Shown piece by piece: positions 25,270 to 37,970 of a stretch of 64,000 bases of DNA. Source of the stretch: Gracilariopsis chorda (Eukaryota; Rhodophyta; Florideophyceae; Gracilariales; Gracilariaceae); contig NBIV01000171.1 of NCBI GenBank assembly GCA_003194525.1, positions 1-64,000 on the forward strand, written 5' to 3'. The translations under genes were made by a program, and so were the position numbers. Within the stretch, counting starts at the first letter, position 1; every line of letters starts with the position of its first letter. The notes beneath the pieces were generated by a model. The model made no database searches, was not told where the DNA came from, and worked only from the letters and a program-made list of their open reading frames with translations.

Positions 25270-28150
25270 TGGTCTCTTGAGCTAGAAACCTACAGGAACA
25301 CCCGTTTTGGACCCTAAGAAACGTATTGTACGGCGTAGGACGTCCAACATTAGAATTGTAGTCCACCCAATTGGCTTGAAAGCAACACAATTCGCATCTA
25401 CAAAAATCAACCCAACCCCAGGAATAAAAAACAACAAGGAACTCCAGGAGCCGCTGCACCTCCTACAGATGTCGTCACCGCATTGGCCGTCCAAGCCGAC
25501 AGTAATAGTTACCGCAGGATTACCTGCTTCCCCTTCTGTGAACGCGCCATAGACCCTGTGGACAATCCAGAAAGGATAAACAGAGATTCGTCATTGGCCA
25601 CTTGCCTCTGTGAGATGATGAATCAACTCAAGCGTCCGCTATGCCTAAGGAATGATGCAGAACAGCCTCAGGACGTAGCTGCCACCACATTCATTACCCG
25701 TATGGTGGACGATGTCGCCGCTGTCCTACGGCCGCAACTCCGCTCTCGGTGGGAGAACCAGGTGGAGCAATTCCTCAGTGACCAACAGGATGGAGTACTA
25801 CCGGAGCGCCTCTCCTCTTTGGCAAATCAACTAATCCCTCAGGTATTCCAGTCAGATTTCCTTGTCAATTCTATTACCAAGACCATCCAAGGGGAAAGCA
25901 CCCGCCATGCAGGCAGATTTCACAGCCCTTGTGCGGTTTATCAGAAATTATCAGTGGGTGCTCATATGTCAGCCCACACCGGACCTCAGGGCACAGCTAT
26001 AGCAGTAGCCCCTCGCGTGTGTGCATCAAACGAAAGACCACCGGGTTATATACAGCCAGGAGAAGAGAGACTTCTGAGGCAGAGAGCCTGCGCAGTATAT
26101 ACGCCCGATTGACAGCACGGCGTTCGGTACGCCGATGAGTACCTCGAGGACGTTGTAGAGGTCGCCCAGATAGATACCCTAATTACCGAGACCCGCAGGA
26201 AGAAGTGACGAACCCGAACGCGTGATGTCAGGACGAACCAGCGGAAGAGACAGGACCACTCGGACTCGAGCGATGACCATTAAGACTCATCGCATTTTTC
26301 CACCACCGATACCAATGAGGCGGATGTTCTGCGCCTTAAACCATTGGTTACAACTAATGAGCTTTGTCAGAAGGACTTAGATGTGATCCAATACCGCTTC
26401 ATGGAAATTTTAACGCGGGACATCTCTATGGTCGCCAAAAAGATATCCAAGTGGGCAAAGAGAATGCAAATGACCGTTCTAGACAAGTTCTCATAAAAGA
26501 ATCATATTACGGTCCTTAAAGTTCTGAACTCGCACCAAGTGGTCTGTGAACAAAATGGAGTTTACGATGGAGCCGCACTTTATTTTTTCCCGTTTTTTCT
26601 GAGTGTACAAGCGAAGGACCAAGTGATTGCATAGAACTCCGGTTTGGCTTACCCCATTGAAGTTCAGGAATGGGAGCTCCTGCAGACTTATACAGAGGTC
26701 GTTCATTACCTGCTCGAAATATATGCAACTGACGAACATATAATGGATGTCTGCCAGGACGTAATCAGATATCCCCAAAGTTCCAACATGTCCAGTACGG
26801 ATTATGCTAAACAGCTTTGGGCTACAGCCTAAAAGTGCGAGGAAGTGTTCTCTGAAGATGGGGGTAGGCAGCATTTTATAGCTGGGCTACTGCAGCGATA
26901 CGGACTCATCTCCGAAACCACTACATTGCCCACCCGAACTTGACGTTGCATCAGTTGGTGCCGTATACCGTAGGATATGGCAGGACTTGCAGGAACTCCA
27001 GTTGGCCGTGTGATGCAGATAGTAGGGGTTGCACGAGACCCTAAGTGGAGGAGCGAAGGCCCATATGGTAGAGTTCCCGTCGAAATCGGACTCGACATTT
27101 GGACATTCGGACAGCGCAAATATTCTCGTGATGAACATATCCTCAAGTACAGCAGGAGTACCATCATGGTCGCCGTCGGGAAGGACAGCACCATCTTCCC
27201 CAGCAACGCCGCGGTATTCTTTGGTTCCCTATAGAAAGGAAGTCATAAAGAACTCTGATCAGGCCTGTTATTGCCTCTTTACTGCCCTGCAGTATGACTG
27301 CATACAATACATGCCTGAGAACATTTGCAAAAGAATTAGGGCAGGCAGGGAAGAACAATATCAGGTGCGCCGAGCCGAGGGGTATTTCCGTAAAACGTTC
27401 CCTCCGAGGATCTCTGGAACACCAGGGAGCTCCGAATATGTCAACACTCTGCACGCACCGGGGAAGCGTCCTAATAGTAATATGATCGATGACCCATGAA
27501 ATATCGCCGAGCTTCTGGACAGTCAGGCCGACCCCGTGGCGCTAACGGCACAGGACAGCGACCAGGAGGACGAATCGAGACGTGTCATCTCTTTCAACAC
27601 AGGCGTCTCAAAGCACCGGACGCGCAGAGCATAGGAAAAGGAGAATGGAAGGAGCGTGCGGACTACAAGACAAAGGCTTCGTGTCATGTATAAGCTGTCG
27701 ACCAATTGCAAGACCTGAGAGGTGCTCTTTGTGTTGTCAGGAAGGACAATTATTAGTTTCAAGGCACTTTGGGACTGCAATTGCACACCAAAAGGATATT
27801 CACGGTTGTGTTGGACAATTGTGCAGGCCAAACGTGGTATATCCGAAGGGTTTGCCATTAGGCTGGGAGGGGATGGTATAGAACAAGAAAGCATAAGAGC
27901 TAACATATGCATCTCGGCGCCCAATGGACATCCCCGGAATACTCCCACTTTTTTCCAACTGGGTCATCTGACGGCTACGAACTGGATTCTAGTACGTCCA
28001 AACCCGGGAGAAGAATGGGGTCTTCTAGGGACAAGTTTTTTCGATAGATATGTAAAAGCAATCTATCCTGGCCATAAGAGGGTCACTTTCCATCGAGCCA
28101 CTCTTGGCGACCGTTGGCTCTCGCGCCGGACCCCAGGCCAGCCCAACTAA
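25270..28150 (+). other. gag-like and protease region of element B (fossil)
   Basis: Plus-strand coding potential between the 5' LTR and the reverse transcriptase. One block carries VDDVAAVLRPQLRSRWENQV, with a helical, charged character that fits gag. The right end, near 28.0 kb, has LLGTSFFDRYVKAIYPG, which aligns with ILGTSFVYRYVRAIYAR in the protease region of element A. That match ties both elements to one lineage. The region is decayed. Confidence 0.5.
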
Positions 28151-28699
28151 GGTCAAGTTGCCCATTAAGATTGTGTCCAACAAAACTAGGCTGTAAAAGG
28201 CGATGGTCATACCGCTAGGTGACGGCCATTACAGTATACATGTCTTCAGGGCTGGTTTCGGTGCAAAGCGACCCCAACGGGGTACCCAAACACCTCCGCC
28301 TCATGGCCAATGGATTCATGAATATGGTACCCATCGGGCAATTCGCGGTCACCATCAGCAACGTCCCCGACAAGCCTACGGGTTTATCTAAGAGCAAGGT
28401 GGTGAAGATATTCATGCCCACGCCTGTGGCCATTATGAAAGTTAATCCAGAGAAGCAGCCCCTCGTAGGCGAACATCCGGCTACTGGGAAGAACGACTTC
28501 AACATCGGGAGGACTTCTGAGCCGTATATAGTACAATTCGTTGAGCTCCTCAAGGACTTCGCTGGCATATGAAGTGAATAATTGGGAGAAATTGAGGCCA
28601 AAAAGCATCGAATTGACCTTAAAGACGAAGCCACGCCCCAATATCCGCACCAATATCGAACAGGCCTAAAATGATGCAAAATAGTAGCCAAGAAAGTGC

Positions 28700-31137
28700 A
28701 GGTGATGAGAGCCGACCGGTTCATTAAACTTACACTATCTACTGAGGGCGAATGGCCGAGTTCTTTAGTCCTTGTGACTATTTAGGACAGAGCCGTAGTT
28801 TTTTGTATCGATTACCGCAAACTTAAGGCACTAACAAAGAGAAACACTTACCCCATTCCTAGGATGGACGACTGCATAGAATTACTCGGAGACGCGCAGA
28901 TTATCGCCATATTGGATGCCAACTGTGGTTACTGGAAAGTACCTGTGGACGACAAGAGAAATTCATCGACCACATTTACGACCCACGAAGCACTTTTCCG
29001 GTTCACTTGGTTTCCGTTTGGGTTAATGAATGCACCTGCTAAGTTCCAAAGGGCCATATATATCGTCCTGTCCAGCGTAAAATGGAACTCCACCTTGTTC
29101 TATTTAGATGACATGATAATCTTTTCCAGGTCCATTAGAGAACACTTCGACCATGTGACGTTAGTCCTGAGGTTTGTCCAATATAAGAGGGTCACATTGA
29201 AGTTGAAGAAGTGTTTCTTCTTTCAACCATCCGTGGACTTCCTTGGCAATGTGGTCCTGCAGGGAAAACTCCACGTCACCAAAGCTACGACCAAGAATAC
29301 ACGAGAAGTGTGACCTATGTGATCACATACAAAATTGCCCTCCTCCCTGAGCTTTTCTGATGTTTACGGTAGGTTTGTCCCTGGGTTTACAATGATAGCA
29401 GCTCTCTTCATTTAGATGCTGAAGAAATGAGCCCCGTCGGATTTTGATGTCATCACGGACGAGCAATATGTATACAAGAACCTGAAAAACCATTTGGATA
29501 GTCCACCTGTCTTGGCGTTACCCAAGGCCAATAAACCGTACATATTAGATACGAACGCATATGCGACCCAAATGGGCTGTACGCTCCTGCATGAGCATGA
29601 GTTCTCCAAAAACTAGCAACAAATGGCCTCCTAGAGTAGGTCCCTAACAAAGGCCGTGAGGAACTACGTAGAAGGAGTGTCTGGCAATTGTGTGGTCTGT
29701 GCTGTACTTTTGGCCATATTTGGAAGGAACACGCTTCATCATTACGACAGATCACTACTTCCTCCGATAGCTTCTGAACGTGACGGACGCTTCTTCCATC
29801 CTGGCCCGATGGCGGTTACGCCTTTTCCAGTTCGACAACGAAGTGACCTTTAGGCCAGGACTGAAGCATCAGGCTGCAAATGTATTGTCTCACATCTTGA
29901 CCGATGGTACAGACCAAAGCTACTGGATAGAGATATTCCACCATCTGGTATGGACTTCAGGATAAGGATGACCAGAATAAGGAACAATTGGGTACTGAGG
30001 TAGTATTGGTCTTTTGGACAGACAGACACCGTGCCACGATCTTATTCGCCGTGGACTAAGAATTACTCCCATTGCATGTATCTAGCCCATTGCGAACATC
30101 CTCAACTCACGATGATAATCCTCGACGAGCTTCTTCGGGCCTGATCAAGGGACGAGTATTGCGTCCAGGTAAGAGAGAAAGTAAGAAGCCCTGGAGCATT
30201 GTGTGACTACGACGGTCTATGCTTATTATGCTGTATGACACCATTTGACGGGGCGTTACAGAGGGTGGTTCCCAAGGCCTTGAACTCAAAACTGCTTTTC
30301 CTTGGCCACTATCTGAGAATAGACAGCCATCCTGGAAGTACAAGGATGTATCAGAACCTCACGAGAATTGTGTGCTGGCCCCTCATGGCCAACGATATAA
30401 TGGAAACCACAAGGACTTCTGCAGCATGCGCCAAAACCCGAAGGACCAAAACACTGCAACGGGAGCTTCTGAACTTATTTCCAGCCGCTGGGTCTTTGAA
30501 GTGAATAGCGATGGAAATCCTAGGGCCATTCCCGAAATCAACCCATTGTAATCGCTTTATAGTACTGATTACCGATCGGTTCACCAAGTTGTTCCAATCA
30601 ATTCTGCTTAGAAAAACAACCGCTACCGACGTCGCCATGGCTTCCCTGGTTCATTGGATATGTTTTGTCCATATTCCTTATGGAATACCGCTTTATCACC
30701 TTACCAAAAAAGGCTCTCAGTATATCTCGAAGATTTTTGAGCACATATGCTTGCCCTCAGGCTTAAAACATCTCCTCACCACTGCATGCCACCCTCAAAC
30801 AAATGAACAGGGGGCAAGGTTCAAGTGAAATTTGGCAGTGAGGTTAGTCCATTACGTTTCGGAGCACCAATTGGACTGGGACGATTACTTCAAACCGTTT
30901 TTCTATGCCCATAACACTAAAGTGCATAACTTCATGGGTACAACTCCCTTTGACTTCACCCTCAAACGATCCCCAGTACTGTATATGGTTTACCTATATT
31001 ATTTAGGCGCACGTCAGGACATAACGGAAGAAGTGACTCCTGCTCAGGCCAAACGGTGTTCCCGTAAGCGAATCGATTTCATCCTCAAGGCTGCACAGAC
31101 CTCATTGCACAAATCAAAAGCCCAGTACAAGGTATAA
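28700..31137 (+). other. pol region of element B (RT, RNase H, integrase; fossil)
   Basis: The reverse transcriptase core is the best preserved part of this element: RMDDCIELLGDAQIIAILDA, RFTWFPFGLMNAPAKFQRA and the catalytic YLDDMIIFSRS are all present. RNase H similarity (LPKANKPYILDTNAYATQMG) and integrase follow, ending with an integrase core that keeps HPQTNEQGA. The order is Ty3/gypsy. The region as a whole is broken. Confidence 0.85.
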
Positions 31138-32321
31138 TTTGACAGAGACTTCTCGTTTACGCTGCAAGCGGTGTCTATCTCCATTTGGACTGACCACGAA
31201 ATGAAAACCACGAAGCCGAGAAAATCACCAAAAAGCAGCTGCCCCACTCCACTGGACCTTCAGGGTTATCAAGGCCCATGGGCACTCGGTTAAGATCGAC
31301 TGCGTTGGTCTTCAGGATACTGGTACCATTGACAGAATCTCGCTGGCCCCACGCCCACTTTCATGTGCGGCGATGGACTCACCCAATAGCCCCACATCCC
31401 AAAAACAGCCCGCTATCCCCAACTCACCGCTGGTATCTACCCGTACTGTCCCTATGAAACCATCGGCTTCCGCAGATGCAGAATGGCCTTCCCCGGATAG
31501 GTACGGCCCCCTAGACGACATGATTGCACCAGAGAAACGACCAGACCCTCTGAACGACACATCGGAAACACCCGATGCTATTTCTCTATCTACAGACGGA
31601 TATGATCCCCTGGTCAAAACGGACCTATCCAAGGACGCAAGACTGGACGACCAACGGGTATACGTTGTTGACCGCATCTTCTTCGCTGGGCTTACTGATG
31701 TAGGCGAAGTTCTCTACAATTCCGCTGGTTTGGCTACGAGCCTCAGTACGATATCTGGCTCCCACGGCCAGACATCTCCGGTAATTTTGTGGCTGGTTAT
31801 TTGTCCAAAACCAACCACACGGAGCGTGAACGTAAGGGAGGACGGTATCCCCGGTCGCAAATTTGTGCTCACGCGTGCCTCATTTGCCATTCTATAGGAG
31901 AGCCTGGCCACTGGCTACGGCACCGAAAGAACCACCTCCCGCTTACCTTCACCACCTGCGGGCTCGGACGAGGTTCCTCCTAAACGTTTTAGGGATGATG
32001 TCGGAATGGGATTGCCTATAGCTCCAAAGTCCCTGCACTGTTGAGGTGGAAAACCGCGGAAATGAGGCACAGACGGCAAATATACAGAAAGAACGCATCA
32101 AACGTCCACCCATTTGTGTCGAAATCGACCGGTTTGATGCAAAGTCCGAGAGTAAGACTATCGGTACGACGGGGATCAAAGGCACGCGTAGACGTGGAGG
32201 AGGTCTCAGGTGAACATTAGAAGAGCTTTTTGGAGGTCTGCACCCGAGAGGACGACCACCAAAATGACGCTGCCGGTTGAGGGGACCCTGTGCCGGTGCA
32301 TTTAAGAGCTGGACTATGGGC

Positions 32322-34387
32322 CTAATTTAAAGACGCACCACCCAAGGGCTCTGTGTCCGAAAGTTTTTGGAGGAAACGGTTGTTGAAGTCCGTCACGAAG
32401 TTTTCGAATAATACCTTGGATTCTTCATCCAAGACGGTTGGTAGCCCTTCCTTGACATCTTGGTTGCGTTGAACTAGCCAGTGGTGCTGTGAAGCCCGGC
32501 GAGCCCATGAATGTGGAACAGCAAGACCTTTCACTATATCAGTGGTTTAAAGGGTACCACTGGACGTGCAGACTTTCTTCAGGTTATTAACTGCCAAAGT
32601 AGTCGCCTCAGGAATAACCAGCGTAGGAGGGGGGGAGTAAACAAAGAAGCGGACAACGTCAGGGACGCAGATGGTTGTAGAAACAGTGGAACTTTGGATA
32701 CCTCTGAGGCCTCCACCATTCTAATTTCGCTCGCTGGCACAGCGAACGGCATAAACGACCAGGCCGGTACCGGAATCACTGCCTCCTCTTAGACTGGAGA
32801 ATGGAGAAGATCTTCATGGAATCCAATGACCAGAGGGTAGTAGTCCACTACGAACTGGCACGCGTCGTTCACGGGGACAGCTAGCACTGGCTTTGCGTGG
32901 TAAACGTTCCTATTTTCATGGCCTAGTTGGTATCTCTGAATCAAAGAAAAGTGGTTGGTATCATAATCGTAGCAAAAAAAACTTGATCTGCACCCAGTCG
33001 AACTGAAGGACATAATACGATAAGGCCTTAGCCCCTTGCACCCTGTACTTCGTATCTCAGACGATGTTTTGCACTCCCAACTTACGGATAAGCGGGATTT
33101 AAGGCCAGAGTAAGGACAAGAGTCGACGTTCAGGACTAGAAGCACCCACTCATTTTAGATGCGGTAGTCAGTTTCCTGAATGTTAGCTTGGACCCAGTGG
33201 GAGGTACCCAGAAAGGTCATGAAACAGAACACGGTCCACAAGGCGGAAAGCACCTCCCTGGTTCACCAGGGGAGATGCTTAGTGAAGTGCTTCTGAATCT
33301 AGTACATGTGATAGGCCACAAAAAAATGGAGTGGGAACCATAAGGAGGTTCAGAGCGTGCCAGATTGTTGCCTCCGAACTCATGCTAAGCGGGGCCAGGG
33401 AAAATATAGGGAAAACCTCTGGGACATAGGCATATCGTGGAACTCAAACTGGTGCCAACAGAGGAAGTACTTAGGTTTGATGCGAGTGTTGCCATCTGTT
33501 TCGGTCATATCACTCCGATAGGTCCGGTTAGATAACCAGTACAAGCAGGCGTACTGGAGCTTGAAGCAAAACCGCCCAAAACGATTATGACCACGATAAG
33601 AAAAGTTGGCCTTGTGGTCACGATGCATGGAGTACAAGTCCTCCAATAGCATGTTAAAGGACTATTGGTATTCCGGATTCTCTCCGCAGTGGAGGAGAGG
33701 CATGTCTGGTGAGACCAGACCGTGGCAACGCGCGACCGAATGAGGATCAGCAGGAAGGTGGAGCCAGCGTTTGTGCCAGGAGTCCTCTTTGGAATTCATC
33801 TTCTCGCTTGCATAGTTGGGAATTGCAGCGAACAGAAGGTCGTCCAGATATCGTTTAGCATATCTCACGAACCCGGAGACCGAGGCGGGCACGTTTATAC
33901 TCCTTACGGCCATGGGATAACGACCCAAATTACGATCGTACTTGTCTCAAGAATGGGCATAAGTTCTGCCTGGGACCAAAGCCAAGACTGCTGAATCTAT
34001 GGTGACAGCCGCCCGAAAGATGTGCTCGAAGCAGCCAAAGTCCAACAGGTAACCATGGGGACTCTGATATGCTCCCAAAGACATGCCATAAACGCGATCA
34101 ATGAGTGCTACGGGGGACATGGTGCCAGAGGAAACCAACGGTCAAAAATTTGAAAGGCCAGGGGAATGCAACTAGATCTACCAAGAGGGCGGGAATGATT
34201 GATGAATTGTCACAGTACGAGTAGAAGCGAGCGACGGAAAGGGCGAGGTGACCTGCAGGTGAATGTAAGTGCCCACGCAAAGGGTAGGAAGAATGCAGAA
34301 GCACGCAGAGCGCCTCAAAGTTGATGTTCTCTTGAAGACGCGGTACTCTTGCAGGCGACTAATGATATAGTAGCGGCCACCTGCCAT
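32322..34387 (-). other. Antisense extra ORF region of element B (fossil)
   Basis: Minus-strand coding potential between integrase and 3' LTR. It contains TRIKPKYFLCWHQFEFHDMP followed by SQRFSLYFP, which aligns with TRIRNTFEFFFRWHNTEFHD and SGQRSKYYVP of element A. The C-terminal part keeps a charged helical region (EESKVLFENFVTDFNNRFLQ) at the same place as in A. Orientation opposite to pol and position are also the same. Its role is unknown. Confidence 0.5.
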
Positions 34388-34609
34388 TTACTGCAAAAGC
34401 AACAAAATGGACGCAAAACGATACCGTGGCCGTAGACCCTGCGGGAGGGCTGAAATGCCTTTTCTTCAACCGGGGGACTCGTTGCTGACGCTGGATTGAG
34501 GACACAAGCAAAGCATCCCTATCGATGGCGAAGACCGAAACCGGAAAGAATAGTATTTCAGATGAGGTAGAAGCGGCCTATGGGACGTCGGATCCTAAAG
34601 AGGGAGGTC

Positions 34610-35001
34610 TGTAAAACAATAACCATTTGGCTGGGAGGGAATGTGAAGTTTCCATTGGTCTAATATGACAGAAGTCGGAACATTGCTGGACAAAACGTTC
34701 CACTTTGCCCAGATGGATGCTGATGGGGGAGGTACCTGCGAACAGTCGAAGCAGCAAGGTAGTGTGGCCTTAGGTTTTACTATGTAGTAATCATACTTAA
34801 TTTTTTAGAATAGCTTCCAGAGATCAGAGCTCCTCGTCAACCATATAGGTTGGCGCGAGTGCCACCGATCTTTAAAAGCTAATGGCAAGCACCACCGCAG
34901 TCTTCTTGCCACCATATACAGCTAGTAGACTTTAAAGCCCTCCGAGCCATCCCAACCATCCTCCCGACCTGTAGAGACTTCGGATAGCCCCCAAGAACAC
35001 A
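34610..35001 (+). repeat. 3' LTR of element B
   Basis: Second copy of the repeat at 24738-25130. A purine-rich stretch AAAGAGGGAGG ends four bases before the TGTAAAAC start, consistent with a polypurine tract next to a 3' LTR of a plus-strand element. The right end is uncertain by some bases. Confidence 0.7.
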
Positions 35002-36220
35002 ATGACTTCAAGGAGCAACTTTTTGAGCCCAAGGAAAGCGAACTGAAGAAATTGGAAAAGAGCGCTGCCTCGCATTTCAAAATAGAAAACATGGTGAATC
35101 AATTTCTTCACGGTTGTCTTAACTTGGGAGCAATAGCTGTACGATGGAAAAGAGTGTTAGTGTGAAGGATCAGATTTGTGCGGAAAGGTTCCGAATGAAC
35201 ATTGAAAGATAGTACTTGGAGTCTCATGATGTAGGCTTTACGCTATTATGCGTTGGCTGATTTTGTTGTAGAGCATGAGAGTTACTACCGCAACAGCAAT
35301 GTGAGCGGTGTATGCCGGTATGGAGAAATCATTGCTGAGGGGGGTTTGTGACTCGACAAGAATACAGCATTAAGGTGGGAGCAGTGTCTGGTTGCAGAGA
35401 GTATGTTTTGATATGTGACCGAAATTCAAATCATGTTGGAGCCGTATGTTGCATCAGATTTACATAAAACAAACTTCACATTTAAATGTAAGTGAAGTTA
35501 AGATAGGTGAACAAGAGCAAAATTGTTAAGATGCTTTTGAGGGACAACTGCAGAAAGCACAAAGTATGAAGTTTAAGAACAGTGTTTAAGAGCAGTTCAT
35601 GGAAAGTAGAATGTAGGCGATGAGAAAACTGATTCGAAAAACGTAGTCAGTGTAGTTTAGTAATACTCTTTCAGTTCTACGTCCTTTTGAGGAGTTAGGT
35701 AGACCACCACTGAGTTAGTATCGAACTTACTGTCAGAGTGTAGTTCTAGTTGGTTCCAGCCATGGACAGTACGCCGATGCTGGTTCTGATAACGGTGCTC
35801 AGTACCAGTGTACTAAAGCCTTCATTACGGTACTTATTTGAATTGCATATCCTCTAAATGGGGTGTTCGTTGACTCGGCTATTTATGTAAAAGGTTCAGT
35901 AATGCGCATCACATGTAATGCCCATATGAATGCTGGCCCACGGAGGTAGCGATTTCGACACGTGAGACACTGCAGAGTCAGTGTTGGGTTGGCCACAGTA
36001 GTGGAAGTGACCCACAAATTGTGGAATGATTTCTGGTTAATTTTGCTGATAACTGTTCCACCAGTTTCTGGGATGATCTGTAGTTAGGGGCGTTCCACGA
36101 GTTTGTGAAGCTCTGAACCCAAAATCAGATCCGAATTCAAATGTCATACGCCCTAACAGTAATGCCTCCAAGGGAAAACGCCACTACATCAACGCTATAA
36201 GCTGGTAGAGAGAATGCAAC
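35002..36220. other. Intergenic, no gene recognised
   Basis: About 1.2 kb with only very short frames between element B and the second Harbinger transposase. The right part probably includes the 5' flank and decayed N-terminal region of that transposase. I see no repeat pair, RNA gene or host exon here. Confidence 0.45.
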
Positions 36221-37170
36221 TTGGTAGCGTTCACGTGTCGTAGATTTGACGCAACTGCAGACTCACCTCGTCTTCACAATCTTCTCACTCGGAAGACTGT
36301 TCACTTTACCTTCTTGCCAAAAATATCCTGGAGCATAAGAGAATGTCTAGATCTGCTCCATTCCCGTCGCAAACTAGATCTGTTTTTAACAGAGCAAGAA
36401 TGAGAACTGAATGCAAACCTGTTTTGTACGCTTCGTGACAGCCCACTATGTAACGTGATTGCAGCACGTGATAGAATAGCTATTGAAATTCAGAAGCGTA
36501 GTATCTGTGACGCTCCAAATCCTCTCAAATTCTATAAGCTCAAAGGTATTTTTGCGATATGCGTTCACGCTGCGGCACAAGGAGATTATCAGTTCTGCTT
36601 CGTTTCAGTTACGAACTCGGGAGGAACACGTGACGCCACAGCGTTATTTGCGACAAGACTACCAATTTTTGAAAGATTCTACTTTACCAGACTGGGCAGC
36701 AGTCGTCGCTATGGGGCGTTTAGCAACGAATGTAGTTTTATTTCACCGTACGCTCGTAAAGGGTTGACGCAAAAGAAAAACACTTTAAACGCCTACCTTT
36801 CTTTTTGTCGCACTATAGTTGAACAAGCCTTTGGTATGCTTGTAAGCCGGTTTGGTATGTTTTGGTCTACCATAAGGTATCCATTGAGAAAAGTTCCTTT
36901 CATCATCTTGGTGGCATCCAAGCTGCACAACTTTATTATCAACAATGCAGATGATATAATATTCGATTAAAACCAAGCCCACGAAAAAAAACACTTTCAT
37001 GGATTACCACTTGTCCATTTTCAAGATGACCTTCACATGGAACGTGATAGTTTGAGGTCACGATATTGGTCTCGCCGATCATCAAAATTGCAAGACAATG
37101 TTACTGAGCAGATGCAAAGAAGGGGTTACATACGACGAAAAACAACACAAACCCGTCAGTGAAACAACAA
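36221..37170 (+). mobile_element. PIF/Harbinger-type transposase remnant 2 (DDE_4 family)
   Basis: The catalytic half is clear: AIEIQKRSICDAPNPLKFY, LKGIFAICVHAAAQGDYQF, SGGTRDATALFAT, then ISPYARKGLTQKKNTLNAYL, and CRTIVEQAFGMLVSRFGMFW with PLRKVPFIILVASKLHNFII. The Glu of VEQAFGML is the expected third acidic catalytic residue. Between about 36660 and 36720 two compensating frame shifts destroy the usual GDDAY block (the other frame reads LPDWAAVVAM), so the middle Asp is lost. The upstream part lies in a different frame (36221-36403). After the stop at 36968 some C-terminal similarity continues (DNVTEQMQRRGYIRRK). It is inactive. An accessory ORF on the opposite strand lies about 0.8 kb downstream, giving a convergent pair as in other Harbinger elements. 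Confidence 0.72.
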
Positions 37171-37970
37171 GAGTGTTGGTAAAGGTAGCAATCCACTGTT
37201 TCCGTCACCAGCGCTCAGAAACATGGAGCTTTGTGAATGAAGTAAGCTTCGGAGCAGATATATCCAGTTTGCGTCAAGAAGGAAGACGAAAAGATAGTTC
37301 TGCGACGTTCAGTAGTTTTGATGTGACATATCTTTTAAAGTAACATTTTGAGCTGTTACCTTGCGATAAAGAGGATTAAGAAAAAACTCCCTCAATTGAA
37401 GTCATTTTAAGTAGATATATCTCAAGAAGAGCTTTAGTGAGCAGATAATCATTCTGAAAAACTAGAGCAGCCCCCGAGAAGACTATGGCAGGTAGAACAT
37501 GAATTGGGTAAATCAGCGAGGGTGCAGTGGTGATGGCGCTGCGATAAGAACTTCTAAAGGGCCAGTCATTGGGATTTCTTCTCGCCATTTCAAAAGCTGA
37601 AAAAACTGCGCTCTTCATGATTTTCATTTAAGTTCTACGTATAAAAAGGCTTTGCTTGGCCGTGCGCAAAAGAAGCTCTCTCTGCCATGATTTTTGGTGA
37701 GAAGAAGTCTCTTTGCGAACCTTGTGGTTGTCTCAGAGTAATCAAAAGCTTCAGGAGGTCCTCGGTGATACGCAAGGTGTCTTCAGTGACAGAGGTCTAA
37801 GACCGTAACCGAAGTTCTTCGTAAAACCCTCGTAAAGGATGAGAATTTGGTTTCAAAGAGGAAGATTTTGGCTCACTTTTCAAAACACCATGAACGAACA
37901 ACTGGCACCGGAGACCTGTTATAGCTTTCCCTTCATTTCGTAGTTGCGCTACGCGTTACAGTACCAGCAA
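37171..37970. other. Spacer between convergent transposase and accessory ORF
   Basis: Only chance frames are present. The stretch separates the transposase end from the 3' end of the minus-strand accessory ORF and is most likely the shared 3' non-coding region of one DNA transposon. Confidence 0.4.

Larger units (their letters stand above)
24738..35001 (+). mobile_element. Ty3/gypsy LTR retrotransposon B, very old, with antisense extra ORF
   Basis: The element is on the plus strand between two similar flanking repeats of about 390 bases. Parts in order are: 5' LTR, gag-like region about 25.3-27.6 kb, protease region about 27.7-28.2 kb, reverse transcriptase about 28.8-29.3 kb (NTYPIPRMDDCIELLGDAQ and YLDDMIIFSRS), RNase H about 29.4-29.9 kb, integrase about 30.3-31.1 kb (EILGPFPKSTHCNRF and ACHPQTNEQGARF), an antisense extra ORF about 34.4-32.3 kb, a polypurine tract and the 3' LTR. 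It is the same lineage as element A but in opposite orientation. It is broken, with well over ten breaks, and its LTRs are more diverged than those of A. Confidence 0.8.
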
